Below are positions 46,741-57,697 of a stretch of DNA of 64,000 bases, piece by piece. The notes beneath the pieces were generated by a model. It worked only from the letters and a program-made list of their open reading frames with translations. It was not told the origin of the DNA and made no database searches. How positions within the stretch are numbered: the stretch's first letter is position 1; each line of letters begins with the position of its first letter. The stretch covers positions 186,001-250,000 of the forward strand of contig NZ_JABKDD010000003.1 of assembly GCF_013623905.1 (NCBI RefSeq). The letters are read 5' to 3'. The DNA comes from Brevibacterium sediminis (GTDB lineage Bacteria; Actinomycetota; Actinomycetes; Actinomycetales; Brevibacteriaceae). A program made the translations under genes and the position numbers.

Positions 46741-48024
46741 TTAGGGGTGGAGGGAGACGCCGTCGACCCAGACGTCCGCGATGTCGCCCGGGGTGCCCAT
46801 GGCGAAGATCTTCGCCAAGGCGTCGCCGTCGTCGGCGGCGTGGCGGATGCCGACGTCCAAGGGCTGGCCCTCGGCCGGGCGGATGAGCACGGCGTCGAAG
46901 CGCTTGCCCTCGCCGAGCACCCCGACCTCATCGAGCTCGAGCGCCTCGGCGCCGGCAGAGGTCGCCAGGTGCAGCAGATGCGCAGAGGTCAGCGCCACTC
47001 CCCCGGCCGGGTCGAGCTGCTGCATGAAGTATGACTGCACGCCCTCCTTGAGCAGGTTGAACCCGGTGCCCGCTCCGACGTCCGAACCCAGTGCCACCCG
47101 GACGCCGGCCTCGACATGCCGACGCAGCGGGAAGAAGCCGCTGGCCAGAGCCGAGTTCGAGGTCGGGCAGTGCGCGGCCACGGACCCGGCCTCAGCCATC
47201 CGTGCCAATTCCCGATCCTGCGGGTGGACGTTGTGCGCGAGCACTGTGCGCCGACCGACGAGTCCCGCCCGGTCGTACGTATCGAGATAATCACGGGCAT
47301 CCGGGTGGATCTGCGCGACCCCGGAGATCTCATCGACGTTCTCGTTCAGGTGCGAGGTCACCCAGACGCCCGGGTTCTCCTCCACGAGGCGGCCGCCGGC
47401 AGCCAGCAGCTCCGGTCCCGCAGAGAACGAGAATCGCGGGGTCACCGCGTAGCGCAGTCGTCCCTTGCCGTGCCACCGGTCGATGAGCGCTTGGCTCTCC
47501 TCGGTCGAACGCTCCACGTCGGTGAGCAGCGCATCGGGCAGGTTCCGGTCGCTCGTCACCAGCCCGGAGGTGATCCGCAGCCCCGATGCTGAAGCGGCGG
47601 CGAAGAAGGTGTCCATGGCGCCCGCGAAGTGCGAACCGAAGACCATCGCCGAGGTGGTCCCCGCCGAGATCAGTCCCGTAAGGAATTCACCGGCCACCGC
47701 CTTCGCGTAGGCGGGGTCTCCGAGCTTCGCCTCTTCGGGCAGGGCGCACTGGTCGAGCCAGTCGAGCAGCGGCCGCCCGAGATGGCCGATGGCCCTGACC
47801 TGCGGCAGATGGACGTGGGTGTCGATGAGTCCGGGGATGAGCACACCGTCGCGGAGGTCGACGACTTGCGCCTCGGGGTGCGCTGCCCGGGCGGAGTCGA
47901 AGTCGGTGCGGGAGGTGATGAGTCCGTCGTCGACGACGAGGGCGACATCGGCCGCCGAACGCAGCCGGCCGCCGGTGAATGGGTTGTCCGGCGTATCGAA
48001 GACGCGGGCACGGTAGATGACCAC
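46741..48024 (-). CDS. guaD: guanine deaminase
   Basis: The 427-residue amidohydrolase converts guanine to xanthine and ammonia. It has GLIDTHVHLPQVRAIGHLG near residue 63, GTTSAMVFGSHFAGAMD, WVTSHLNENVDEI near 215, VLAHNVHPQD and ALGSDVGAGTGFN near 310, which carry the zinc ligands and catalytic Asp of the GuaD family. GTG 48024 follows AAGGAG. It is the last gene of xdhA-xdhB-xdhC-guaD. Related 8-oxoguanine deaminases cannot be wholly excluded. Confidence 0.9.
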   Translation of the reverse strand: MVIYRARVFDTPDNPFTGGRLRSAADVALVVDDGLITSRTDFDSARAAHPEAQVVDLRDGVLIPGLIDTHVHLPQVRAIGHLGRPLLDWLDQCALPEEAKLGDPAYAKAVAGEFLTGLISAGTTSAMVFGSHFAGAMDTFFAAASASGLRITSGLVTSDRNLPDALLTDVERSTEESQALIDRWHGKGRLRYAVTPRFSFSAGPELLAAGGRLVEENPGVWVTSHLNENVDEISGVAQIHPDARDYLDTYDRAGLVGRRTVLAHNVHPQDRELARMAEAGSVAAHCPTSNSALASGFFPLRRHVEAGVRVALGSDVGAGTGFNLLKEGVQSYFMQQLDPAGGVALTSAHLLHLATSAGAEALELDEVGVLGEGKRFDAVLIRPAEGQPLDVGIRHAADDGDALAKIFAMGTPGDIADVWVDGVSLHP

Positions 48025-48038
48025 AGTGGTTCTCCTTG

Positions 48039-48070
48039 AGTCAGTGGTGGTGAAAGTCAGTGGTGGTGAA
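48039..48070. repeat. two tandem copies of a 16-bp unit
   Basis: AGTCAGTGGTGGTGAA is repeated without interruption in the 49-bp gap between xdhC and guaD. It is probably a recent slippage duplication. Confidence 0.85.
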
Positions 48071-48073
48071 GAG

Positions 48074-48855
48074 TCAGGCCATGCGGCCGAGCAGATCCGC
48101 GGCGACGCTCACGGCGATCGTCGCGGGTGCATTGCCGGGCAGGTCGGGCAGTCCGATGGGGCACCGGATGGCGTCGATGACCTCGGGCGCGAAGCCTTCG
48201 GAGGCGAGGTTCTTGCGGAAGCGCTGCCATTTCGCGTTCGAGCCGATGAGCCCGACCGATCCGAGGTCGCCGCGGGTCAGCGCCGCGGAGCACAGGTGCA
48301 GGTCCTCGGCATGGTCATGGGTCATGATGACCACGTGCGCTCCGGCCGGCAGCTCCGTGATCACCTCTTCCCCGACGACAGCGAATTCGCGGCGGATCCG
48401 CGCCACCGGCTCCTCCAACTCATCGAGAGCTTCGAGCTGTTCCGGCCGTGAATCGGACACGGTCAGGTCGAGATCGTGGCGGGCGAGGATCCGGGTGAGC
48501 TCGAGTCCGATGTTGCCGATCCCGAAGATCGCCACCGAGGCGGGCACGGGCAGGGGTTCGAAGAGCATGGTGACCTCTCCGCCGCAGCATTGGCGACCGT
48601 ATTTGGCCGGAGCCTTGTCGTTGAGCCGCAGAGTGAGCATCTCCGGAGCCGTCTGCCCCTCGGAGAGCAGCTCCCGGGCACGGGTGAGGGCCGTCATCTC
48701 GAGATTGCCCCCGCCGATGGTCCCGAACAGGGCATCAGCGGTGGCGATCATCTTCGCTCCCGCCTCGCGCGGGGCATGCCCGCGCACCGCAGCGAGAGTG
48801 ACGAGGACAGCCGGCACCCGAGCTGCGCGAAGCTCGGCTGCGGTGTCCATCCAGG

Positions 48856-48859
<4 letters not shown>
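48074..48859 (-). CDS. xdhC: xanthine dehydrogenase accessory factor XdhC
   Basis: The 261-residue protein resembles XdhC/CoxI, which binds and sulfurates molybdenum cofactor and inserts it into xanthine dehydrogenase. The N-terminal part has ALVTLAAVRGHAPREAGAKM and TIGGGNLEMTAL; QCCGGEVTMLFEPL carries the conserved Cys pair near residue 96; the C-terminal Rossmann-like part begins SVAIFGIGNIGLELTRIL. Its ATG overlaps the xdhB stop. Confidence 0.9.
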
Positions 48860-51233
<2,374 letters not shown>

Positions 51234-51234
<1 letters not shown>

Positions 51235-52691
51235 CACTTGACCTCCTTGCTGGTCACGGCCGGGTGGCCGAGCTGCTCGGCGTAGAAGCGTTCGAGGGAG
51301 GACCGCAGCATCGCGGTCCGGTATTTCGCACTCGCCCGGTGGTCGTCCATCGGGGTGCCTTCGGCGGCGAGGGTCTCGGCCGCCTGGTGCACGGTCTCCA
51401 ATGTCCATGGCCGGCCTTCGAGGAGGGCTTCGGTGGCGGTGGCGCGCAGCGGGGTGGCGGCGACTCCACCGAGGCCGATCCGGGCCTTGGCGATCAATCC
51501 GTCCTGGATGTCGACGGCGTAGCCGATCGCCACCGAGGAGATATCGTCGAAACGGCGCTTGGCGATCTTCTGGAACGACGTCAGCGGGGACAGCGGCAGC
51601 GGGATGCGGATGGCGGTGATGAGTTCATCGGACTCCCGCACCGTCTGCCGGTATCCGGTGAAGTAGTCGGCCAGCGCCACGGTCCGGGATCCGCGCACCG
51701 AGGTGAGCACGAGCTCGGCCTCCAGCGCCAACAGAGCCGGCGGTGTGTCGCCGATAGGCGAACCGGTGCCGAGGTTGCCGCCGATGGTCGCCCCATTGCG
51801 GATGAGGCGGGAGGCGAACTGTGGGAACAGCTTGCCCAGCAGCGGAATGTCTCCGGCGAGCTCACGTTCGAGTTCGGACAGGGTGCGGGAGGCGCCGAGT
51901 TCGACGAACGACTCGGTCCGGCGGATTCCGCGCATCTCCTCGAGCCGGTCGACGGCGAGGATGTTCTTACCGCGTGCTCCCTTGATGTTGACCTCGACGC
52001 CCCAGTCGGTGGCCCCGGCCACGACGGTGGCCTCGGGATCCTGGCTGAGGATGGAGGTCGCCTCGGCGAGGGTGGCGGGACGACGGTAGCGCCCGATCTT
52101 TCCCGTGGCGGTGTCGGCTCGCTGGTAGTCGGTGGCTCGAGCCGAAGGGGCGGGGCGGTCACGGCGGGCGGCCAGCGCATCGTCGGCTGCGGGCTGTCCC
52201 AGCGCATTCGCGGCATCGCGGATGGGGCGGTAGCCGGTGCAGCGGCACAGATTGCCCGACAGGGAGTGGAGGTCGAAGCCGTCCTCGCAGCGGTCGGGCC
52301 GGTAGTATTCGGCGGCCATCGAGGAGATGAAGCCGGGGGTGCAGTATCCGCATTGGGATCCGCCGCGCACGGCCATCTCTTCCTGGACGGGGTGGACGGT
52401 GTCTCCGTCGGCCAGACCTTCGGAGGTCACGACCTCTCCCCCGTCGAGGGCTGCTGCCGGCAGCAGGCAGGAGTTCACCGAGGTCCAGCGGGTTCCGCCG
52501 GATTCATCGGGGCGGGCGACCATGATCGCGCAGGCCCCGCATTCGCCTTCGGCGCAGCCTTCCTTCGCTCCGGTCAGACCCTGACCGCGCAGGAAGTCCA
52601 GCGCATTCGTATGGGGTGGGCCGTCGAACTCACGAACGGTCCCGTTGATTGTCACTTCGGCAGTTGACTGGTCCGTTGTCGCTGCGGACAT
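51234..52691 (-). CDS. xdhA: xanthine dehydrogenase FeS/FAD subunit
   Basis: The 485-residue subunit has a plant-type 2Fe-2S domain (CAEGECGACAIMV near residue 46), a second 2Fe-2S domain (GSQCGYCTPGFISSM and GNLCRCTGYRPIRDAA near 110-160) and a CO-dehydrogenase-type FAD domain from about 205 with TVVAGATDWGVEV and ATIGGNLGTGSPIGDTPP. It carries electrons from the molybdenum subunit to NAD+. It opens the xdhA-xdhB-xdhC-guaD operon. GGGAGGTG lies about 9 nt before the ATG, just downstream of a hairpin. Confidence 0.95.
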
Positions 52692-52708
52692 CGCACTTCA
52701 CACCTCCC

Positions 52709-52728
52709 GCGCCTCTCCACTGAGGCGC
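52709..52728 (-). promoter_or_regulatory. hairpin in the xdhA leader next to the ribosome-binding site
   Basis: On the minus strand GCGCCTC and GAGGCGC (7-bp arms, 6-base loop) lie immediately before the GGGAGGTG ribosome-binding sequence of xdhA. The rest of the 195-bp gap to the permease stop holds a pair of inverted 9-mers, ATGGTTGGA at 52736-52744 and its complement at 52873-52881, and no gene. Confidence 0.4.
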
Positions 52729-52886
52729 ACAGTGCATGGTTGGAACAATTTGCTTCGTTCTTCGAGCCTCTGGTTATCCATGCGAACAGCGCAGAAGAAC
52801 GCGGAAGAGGGGACTGGACGTCCCCGCAAGTCAAGCCCCGTGGGCGATCTGACCCTTTCCCCAAGCTGAGTGTCCAACCATTGTTC

Positions 52887-54353
52887 TCATGCCCCCAAGA
52901 TAGCCGAAATCGGGCCGCGAACGAAGTACAGGACGAATCCGGCCGAGACGACCCACAGCAGCCAGTGGACCTGACGGGCACGGTTGCTCATGGCGTGGAT
53001 GAGCGCCCAGGAGATGAATCCGACGCCGATTCCGTTGGCGATCGAATAGGTCAGCGGCATCGTCACCATGGTGAGGAAGACCGGCAGCGAGGTGCGGAAG
53101 TCGGTCATGTCGATCTCACGGATCTGCGTGACCATCATGGCGCCGACGACGACGAGCGCAGCGGCTCCGGCTTCCATCGGGATGACGGCGATGAGCGGTG
53201 AGAAGAACATCGACAGCAGGAACAGCACACCGGTGATGCAGGCGGCCAGACCCGTGCGTGCGCCTTCGGCGATTCCGGCTGCGGAGTCGACGAAGACCGT
53301 GTTCGACGAGGCAGAGGCACCGCCGCCGAAGACCGCGCCGAGACCTTCGACGATGAAGGCTCCGCGGATGCGCGGGAACATTCCGTCCTCGGTCTGCAGT
53401 CCGGCGCTGCGGGCCAGTCCGGTCATCGACCCCATGGCGTCGAAGAAGTTCGTGAACACGAGGGTGAACACGAGCATCGTGGCCGCGAGGACTCCGATGT
53501 GCTGGAAGCCGCCGACGAGGTCGAAGGCGCCGATGAGACCGAAGTCGGGAAGGGCGATGACCTGTTTCGGGAATTCCGGAGCTGAGAGGTTCCAGCCCAG
53601 CGGGTCCGGATTGACCGGGTCGCCGACGGTGCCGAGCTTCGCGAACGCCTGGATGATGATCGCGGCGATCGTGGCCACGATGATGCCGATGAGGATGCCG
53701 CCGGGAATCCTCCGCGCCACGAGGATGCCGATGAGGACGAGCGCGAAGACGAAGACCAGCGTCGGCAGGGAGCCGATCGATCCGTCCTGACCCAACTGGA
53801 CGGGTGGGCCGGCCGGGGTGCGGGTGACGAACCCGGCGTTGACGAAGCCGATGAAGGCGATGAAGAGTCCGATGCCCACAGTGATGGCGATCTTCAGTGC
53901 GTGTGGGACGGCGTTGAAGATCGCGGTGCGGATGCCCGTGGCACCGAGGACGACGATGATGACGCCGTTGATGACCACCAGTCCCATCGCATCGGCCCAG
54001 GTGACCTCCTGGACGACGGACACGGCGAGGAAGCTGTTCATGCCCAGGCCTGCGGCCAGACCGAAGGGCAGTCGGGCGACGACGCCGAAGAGAATCGTGA
54101 TGACGCCGGCGACGAGCCCGGTGACCGCGGTCAGCTGGGCGAAGTCGAGGCTGTCTCCGGCGATGTCCTGGGAACCGCCGAGGATGAGCGGATTGAGGAC
54201 GACGATATAGGCCATCGCGACGAAGGCGACGATGCCTCCGCGGATCTCCTGTCTGATCGTCGAGCCTCGATGGGTGATTTCGAAGAATTTGTCGAGAAGC
54301 CCCGGTCTCGAAGATGCGGTCTGCACCGCTTGGTCGTTGTCAGCCATTTTCAT
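52887..54353 (-). CDS. NCS2 family purine permease (AzgA/PbuG-like)
   Basis: The 488-residue membrane protein has about 12-14 TM helices. It begins FFEITHRGSTIRQEIRGGIV, then VAMAYIVVLNPLILGGSQD, LPFGLAAGLGMNSFLAVSVV near residue 95 and DAMGSMTGLARSAGLQTEDG followed by EGLGAVFGGGASASSNTVFV, which is the AzgA-type group that takes up hypoxanthine, adenine or guanine with protons. It lies just upstream of xdhA on the same strand with its own TTCC-N7-GGAA type promoter site. It should supply the purines degraded by the cluster. ATG 54353 or 54347 are both possible. Confidence 0.92.
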   Translation of the reverse strand: MKMADNDQAVQTASSRPGLLDKFFEITHRGSTIRQEIRGGIVAFVAMAYIVVLNPLILGGSQDIAGDSLDFAQLTAVTGLVAGVITILFGVVARLPFGLAAGLGMNSFLAVSVVQEVTWADAMGLVVINGVIIVVLGATGIRTAIFNAVPHALKIAITVGIGLFIAFIGFVNAGFVTRTPAGPPVQLGQDGSIGSLPTLVFVFALVLIGILVARRIPGGILIGIIVATIAAIIIQAFAKLGTVGDPVNPDPLGWNLSAPEFPKQVIALPDFGLIGAFDLVGGFQHIGVLAATMLVFTLVFTNFFDAMGSMTGLARSAGLQTEDGMFPRIRGAFIVEGLGAVFGGGASASSNTVFVDSAAGIAEGARTGLAACITGVLFLLSMFFSPLIAVIPMEAGAAALVVVGAMMVTQIREIDMTDFRTSLPVFLTMVTMPLTYSIANGIGVGFISWALIHAMSNRARQVHWLLWVVSAGFVLYFVRGPISAILGA

Positions 54354-54462
54354 GGACCACCTCAGGTTGTTCGATTTGGTCAGCCGGCGACATCATCGTC
54401 GTCGGCCCTGCGCCTTGAACATGCGCAATGAGACAGTCGAGTCTTCAGCCCCGGATACCGGA

Positions 54463-54496
54463 CCGGGATACCGAAAAGTAATTCCATATCCCGGAA
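54463..54496 (-). promoter_or_regulatory. operator region upstream of the NCS2 permease
   Basis: CCGGGATA and TATCCCGG (54463-54470, 54487-54494) form an inverted repeat, and TTCCATATCCCGGAA (54482-54496) fits TTCC-N7-GGAA as seen before hyi. A TTCGGTATCCC stretch in between (minus strand) recalls the allB site. A TACTTT -10-like box lies inside. Confidence 0.5.
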
Positions 54497-54595
54497 AACT
54501 CTTTCTGTTTCACCGAGCAAGTCTCGCCGCTCGACCCTGGTGTGTCAATCATCACACCTCTGCCCGCGCCGATGCCATCCTTCGACGAGACAGAC

Positions 54596-54631
54596 GAAAC
54601 CCCTGACCAGAAGCGTCTGATCAGGGGTTTC
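54596..54631 (-). terminator. terminator downstream of tRNA-Ser
   Basis: Eleven-base outer arms (GAAACCCCTGA and complement), one mismatch, then CAGA/TCTG around AGCG. It begins 3 bp beyond the encoded CCA of the tRNA gene. Confidence 0.75.
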
Positions 54632-54634
54632 CCT

Positions 54635-54725
54635 TGGCGGTGGCGGTGGGATTTGAACCCACGGTAGGGGGTTGCCCTACACAACATTTCGAGTGTTGCA
54701 CCTTCGGCCGCTCGGACACGCCACC
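54635..54725 (-). tRNA. tRNA-Ser(CGA)
   Basis: Read leftward, the sequence folds as a class II tRNA: acceptor GGTGGCG with CGCCACC, D-arm TCCGAGCGGCCGAAGG, anticodon stem CAACA with loop CTCGAAA and TGTTG (anticodon CGA), a long variable arm built on GTAGGG/CCCTAC, and T-arm GTGGG-TTCAAAT-CCCAC. Discriminator G and an encoded CCA follow. It reads the UCG serine codon. It lies downstream of tadA on the same strand and is followed by a hairpin terminator. Confidence 0.96.
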
Positions 54726-54788
54726 GCCGACAACTGTACAGCTGTGGACTTTCTGCGTCCAAATCGGTTCGCCGTGAGCTGGGACACG

Positions 54789-55241
54789 TCAGCGTTTGGC
54801 CGCGAAGAACTCCCTCAGCAGGGCCCGACTCTCCTCCGCCCGGACGCCCGAGGTGACCTCCGGATGGTGGAGTGCGGCGCGGTCGCGCAGCAGATCCCAG
54901 ACCGAGCCGACCGCCCCGGCCTTGTCGTCATAGGCCCCGAAGACGACCCTGTCGATGCGGGAGCCGACGAGGGCTCCGGCGCACATCACGCACGGTTCCA
55001 GCGTGACGACGAGGATGCAGCCGTCCAAGCGCCATTCGCCCCTCGCCGAGGCGGCGGCTGAGATCGCCATGAGTTCGGCGTGGCCGAGCGGGTCGGCATC
55101 GATCTCGCGTCGATTGTGACCGCGCCCGATGATCTCACCGGCACCGTCGATGACCACGGCCCCGACGGGAACGTCGTCATGAGCGGGCGCCAGGGCCGCC
55201 TCGGCGAGGGCATGACCCATCCATTCATCGAGCCGGGTCAC
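54789..55241 (-). CDS. tadA: tRNA(adenine34) deaminase
   Basis: The 150-residue zinc deaminase has DDVPVGAVVIDGAGEIIGRG near residue 22, the catalytic HAELMAI near 54 and TLEPCVMCAGALVGSRI near 83, which are the H(A)E and PCxxC motifs. It converts adenosine-34 of tRNA-Arg(ACG) to inosine. The length and the C-terminal helix fit TadA better than guanine or cytosine deaminases. The companion gene upstream, 11 bp away, is the usual actinobacterial partner. Confidence 0.9.
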   Translation of the reverse strand: MTRLDEWMGHALAEAALAPAHDDVPVGAVVIDGAGEIIGRGHNRREIDADPLGHAELMAISAAASARGEWRLDGCILVVTLEPCVMCAGALVGSRIDRVVFGAYDDKAGAVGSVWDLLRDRAALHHPEVTSGVRAEESRALLREFFAAKR

Positions 55242-55252
55242 GGACGCAGCGG

Positions 55253-55804
55253 TCAGCGTGCGGCCTCGAGCTGATCGGCGAAGCCGACGGTCTCACCGAC
55301 ATGGGCGACGACGCGGGCCGGGTCGGACCGATAGCTTTCGACCTGGTCGATCAGGGTGGCGGCGGGGACTCCGCGGTCGGAGTAGATATCGGCGTCTCCG
55401 CCCCATTCGGCATCGGCGTCGAACTCGAGCATTTCGACCTCGTCTTCGTCGTCCTCCTCATCGACCGCGGCCTCGTCCTCCTCGGCGCCGAAGTCCTCTT
55501 CGGGCTCGGCGTCGTAGGCGTCGGGACGGGAGTCGAGGAAGTCGGCGAAGATCTCCGCGAACGGGCTCGCCTCGGCCGCGGCGAGGTCGGACAGGAAGAC
55601 CTTGACCTCATTGTTCCGGCACAGGCGCACGAGCCCGAACCATTCGTCTTCGTGTTCGATGACGGCCACGGCCTCTCCGTCATCGCCGGCTGCCGAACGC
55701 ATCATATCGACGAGGTCGTCGAGGTCGTTCGCGTCACGGACGTCGACATCGAGGGCGCGGAAGCCATCGCCGGAATCGGCCAGGATCTCAGTGAAGTACG
55801 ACAT
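55253..55804 (-). CDS. tRNA adenosine deaminase-associated protein
   Basis: The 183-residue protein starts MSYFTEILADSGDGFRALDV and contains HEDEWFGLVRLCRNNEVKVF and FLSDLAAAEASPFAEIF, as in the actinobacterial family regularly encoded next to tadA. A strongly acidic stretch, about residues 105-140, is rich in Asp and Glu. A C-terminal helical part ends FADQLEAAR. Its function is not known to me; the partnership suggests a role in tRNA modification. ATG 55804 is used, though GGAGG is only 1 nt upstream; the frame runs on to 55870. Confidence 0.8.
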   Translation of the reverse strand: MSYFTEILADSGDGFRALDVDVRDANDLDDLVDMMRSAAGDDGEAVAVIEHEDEWFGLVRLCRNNEVKVFLSDLAAAEASPFAEIFADFLDSRPDAYDAEPEEDFGAEEDEAAVDEEDDEDEVEMLEFDADAEWGGDADIYSDRGVPAATLIDQVESYRSDPARVVAHVGETVGFADQLEAAR

Positions 55805-55864
55805 GCCTCCATTGTGAACGCTTCGCCCCACGTTGACCACTGCCTTGAGCCCGAAGTTCTCCCG

Positions 55865-55870
55865 TACCAT
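55865..55870 (+). promoter_or_regulatory. -10 box of a leaderless promoter for upp
   Basis: TACCAT ends exactly 7 nt before the upp ATG and there is no Shine-Dalgarno sequence. Confidence 0.5.
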
Positions 55871-55877
55871 TTGGGGT

Positions 55878-56516
55878 ATGCATCTTCACGTAGCCGACCA
55901 CCCGCTCATCGCCCACAAACTCACCGCTCTGCGCGATGTGAATACGGATTCCGCTCGTTTCCGACAGCTCACCGAAGAGCTCGTCATGCTGCTCGCCTAT
56001 GAGGCGACCCGCTCGGTGGCCGTCGAAGACAAGGAGATCTCGACTCCGGTGACGACGACCGTCGGCACCCGCATCGCCGAGCCCCGCCCCGTCGTGGTCC
56101 CGATCCTGCGCGCCGGGCTCGGCATGCTCGACGGAATGCTGCGCATCCTGCCCACTGCCGAGGTGGGCTTCCTCGGAATGGTCCGCGACGAGACGACCTT
56201 CGAGCCCAGCGCCTATGCCGATCGCCTGCCTGATGACCTCACCGGCAGGCAGATCTTCGTCGTCGATCCGATGCTCGCCACCGGCGGCACCCTGGCCATG
56301 GCCATCGACTTCCTGCTCGCTCGCGGAGCCCGCGACGTCACCGCCGTGTGCCTCGTCTCCGCACCCGAGGGCGTCCAGCGCATCGAGCGCGACTACAGCG
56401 ATTCCGCCGAGGTGAAGGTGTACACCGCGGCACTCGATGAGAAGCTCAACGAGAAGGGCTACATCGTGCCCGGACTCGGCGATGCCGGGGACAGGATGTA
56501 CGGAATCGTCGACTGA
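55878..56516 (+). CDS. upp: uracil phosphoribosyltransferase
   Basis: The 212-residue enzyme makes UMP from uracil and PRPP. It has [18 protein letters not shown] at the N-terminus, [18 protein letters not shown] near residue 75, and the PRPP loop [20 protein letters not shown] near 130, with [18 protein letters not shown] at the end, as is usual. It is preceded by a leaderless promoter and followed by a terminator hairpin, so it is monocistronic. It salvages pyrimidine bases. Confidence 0.95.
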   Translation: MHLHVADHPLIAHKLTALRDVNTDSARFRQLTEELVMLLAYEATRSVAVEDKEISTPVTTTVGTRIAEPRPVVVPILRAGLGMLDGMLRILPTAEVGFLGMVRDETTFEPSAYADRLPDDLTGRQIFVVDPMLATGGTLAMAIDFLLARGARDVTAVCLVSAPEGVQRIERDYSDSAEVKVYTAALDEKLNEKGYIVPGLGDAGDRMYGIVD

Positions 56517-56554
56517 GACGACGCGCGGATGACGATTTCGGTCGTCGACCTCGG

Positions 56555-56584
56555 CGACTGTGACGTCATATTTCGTCACAGTCG
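56555..56584 (+). terminator. intrinsic terminator after upp
   Basis: Eleven-base arms CGACTGTGACG/CGTCACAGTCG around an 8-base loop, followed by T-rich sequence (TCTCATTTTCGGGTTTTCC). Confidence 0.8.
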
Positions 56585-56634
56585 TCTCATTTTCGGGTTT
56601 TCCTTTGCGCGGCCGAAGTTTTGTGACAAATAAT

Positions 56635-56648
56635 GAAGTCATGACTTC
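56635..56648. promoter_or_regulatory. 14-bp palindrome upstream of the winged-helix regulator
   Basis: GAAGTCATGACTTC is perfectly symmetric and lies 156 bp before the regulator start, in a 287-bp gap that otherwise holds the upp terminator. It may be an operator for the regulator itself. Confidence 0.4.
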
Positions 56649-56803
56649 GACGATCCATCAGATGCGAATGCCGGGCGCACATATGTGTATGCCCTGCGTT
56701 CGTGGTCGGTGATCGTACTCCCGCTGTCCGGCCTCGAACGAGTTCACTCAAGCAGCGGACTCTTCCAGTCATATCGACCTCATGGTCGGAGCAAAGGACA
56801 GCT

Positions 56804-57622
56804 ATGCCGAATCCAGAACCCGCCTACGTCCACCCCCGCAGTGCAGTGGCCACTCGACGTGCAGGAGCCAGGTTGAGCGCAGTCGACCCGCAGAACCCAC
56901 CGCACACCTACGGGCCCGCCGGAGTCGTCCCCTCGCCGAAGGCCGCCCGCGGAATCATCGTCTACATCGGACTCGATGAGACCAAGGCCGCAGCCGACGG
57001 CACGAACCTCTCCGCGATCGCCGCTGAGCTGCAGGCCTACGCCAAGGAACTCGCCAGCCAGGCCGAGACCCAGGCCGTCATCGCCTTGGCACCGGAGGGC
57101 CGCGGCAGCGATATCGACGCCGTGCGAGCCGTGGCCAACGGCTCCCCCGCCGCGACCGGTGCACCGGCGGCGACACACGGCCCCGTGCGTTCGCGCATTC
57201 CCAACCGCATCCACCCGCCGGCCCTGCGTGAGGAGGCCGCTCCGGCAGCTCCCTCACCCCGCGGTTTCGGCGGACGAGCCGGCGACGCCTACACCCAGGC
57301 CACCGGCGAACGTCTGCGCATCGACATCCCTCGCCGCGAGGTCCGCATCGACGGCGACCTCGTCGATGTCACGACGAAGGAATTCGACCTGCTCGCCACC
57401 CTCGTCTCCCATGCCGATGAGACCCTGCCCCGTGAGGACCTCATCACCGCGGTATGGTCCGGCGGTGAGGTTCCCGACGAACGCACCGTGGACGTCCACA
57501 TCCGCCGACTGCGGCGCCGCCTCGGCGAATATGCCTCCGTGGTGCGCACGATGAGGGGTTCGGGGTATCGCTACGACACCCACCCCGATGTGACGGTGTG
57601 GAGCGCGACTGCGCGTCGCTGA
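56804..57622 (+). CDS. orphan winged-helix (OmpR/PhoB-type) transcriptional regulator
   Basis: The 272-residue protein has a C-terminal Trans_reg_C domain (about residues 170-262): RLRIDIPRREVRIDGDLVDV, TKEFDLLATLVSHADETLPR, the recognition-helix region DERTVDVHIRRLRRRLGEY and TMRGSGYRYDT. The N-terminal half lacks a receiver-domain Asp pair; it has GIIVYIGLDETKAAADG and a helix AELQAYAKELASQAETQAVIA, then a disordered Pro/Ala-rich linker. It is thus probably not phosphorylated. No histidine kinase is nearby. ATG 56804 follows AAAGGA; the frame runs upstream to 56702. The target genes are unknown. Confidence 0.82.
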   Translation: MPNPEPAYVHPRSAVATRRAGARLSAVDPQNPPHTYGPAGVVPSPKAARGIIVYIGLDETKAAADGTNLSAIAAELQAYAKELASQAETQAVIALAPEGRGSDIDAVRAVANGSPAATGAPAATHGPVRSRIPNRIHPPALREEAAPAAPSPRGFGGRAGDAYTQATGERLRIDIPRREVRIDGDLVDVTTKEFDLLATLVSHADETLPREDLITAVWSGGEVPDERTVDVHIRRLRRRLGEYASVVRTMRGSGYRYDTHPDVTVWSATARR

Positions 57623-57697
57623 TGTCGTGCGGCTGTGAGCCGCGTCGCAAGTCGCTTCCAGCGTGGGGCCAGACTTCCCGGTTAAGATCGTTGATCG

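Noticed and set aside
54596..54725. tRNA-Ser gene as a phage or island integration site
   Set aside because: No integrase gene and no repeat of the tRNA 3' end was seen nearby; flanking genes are ordinary.
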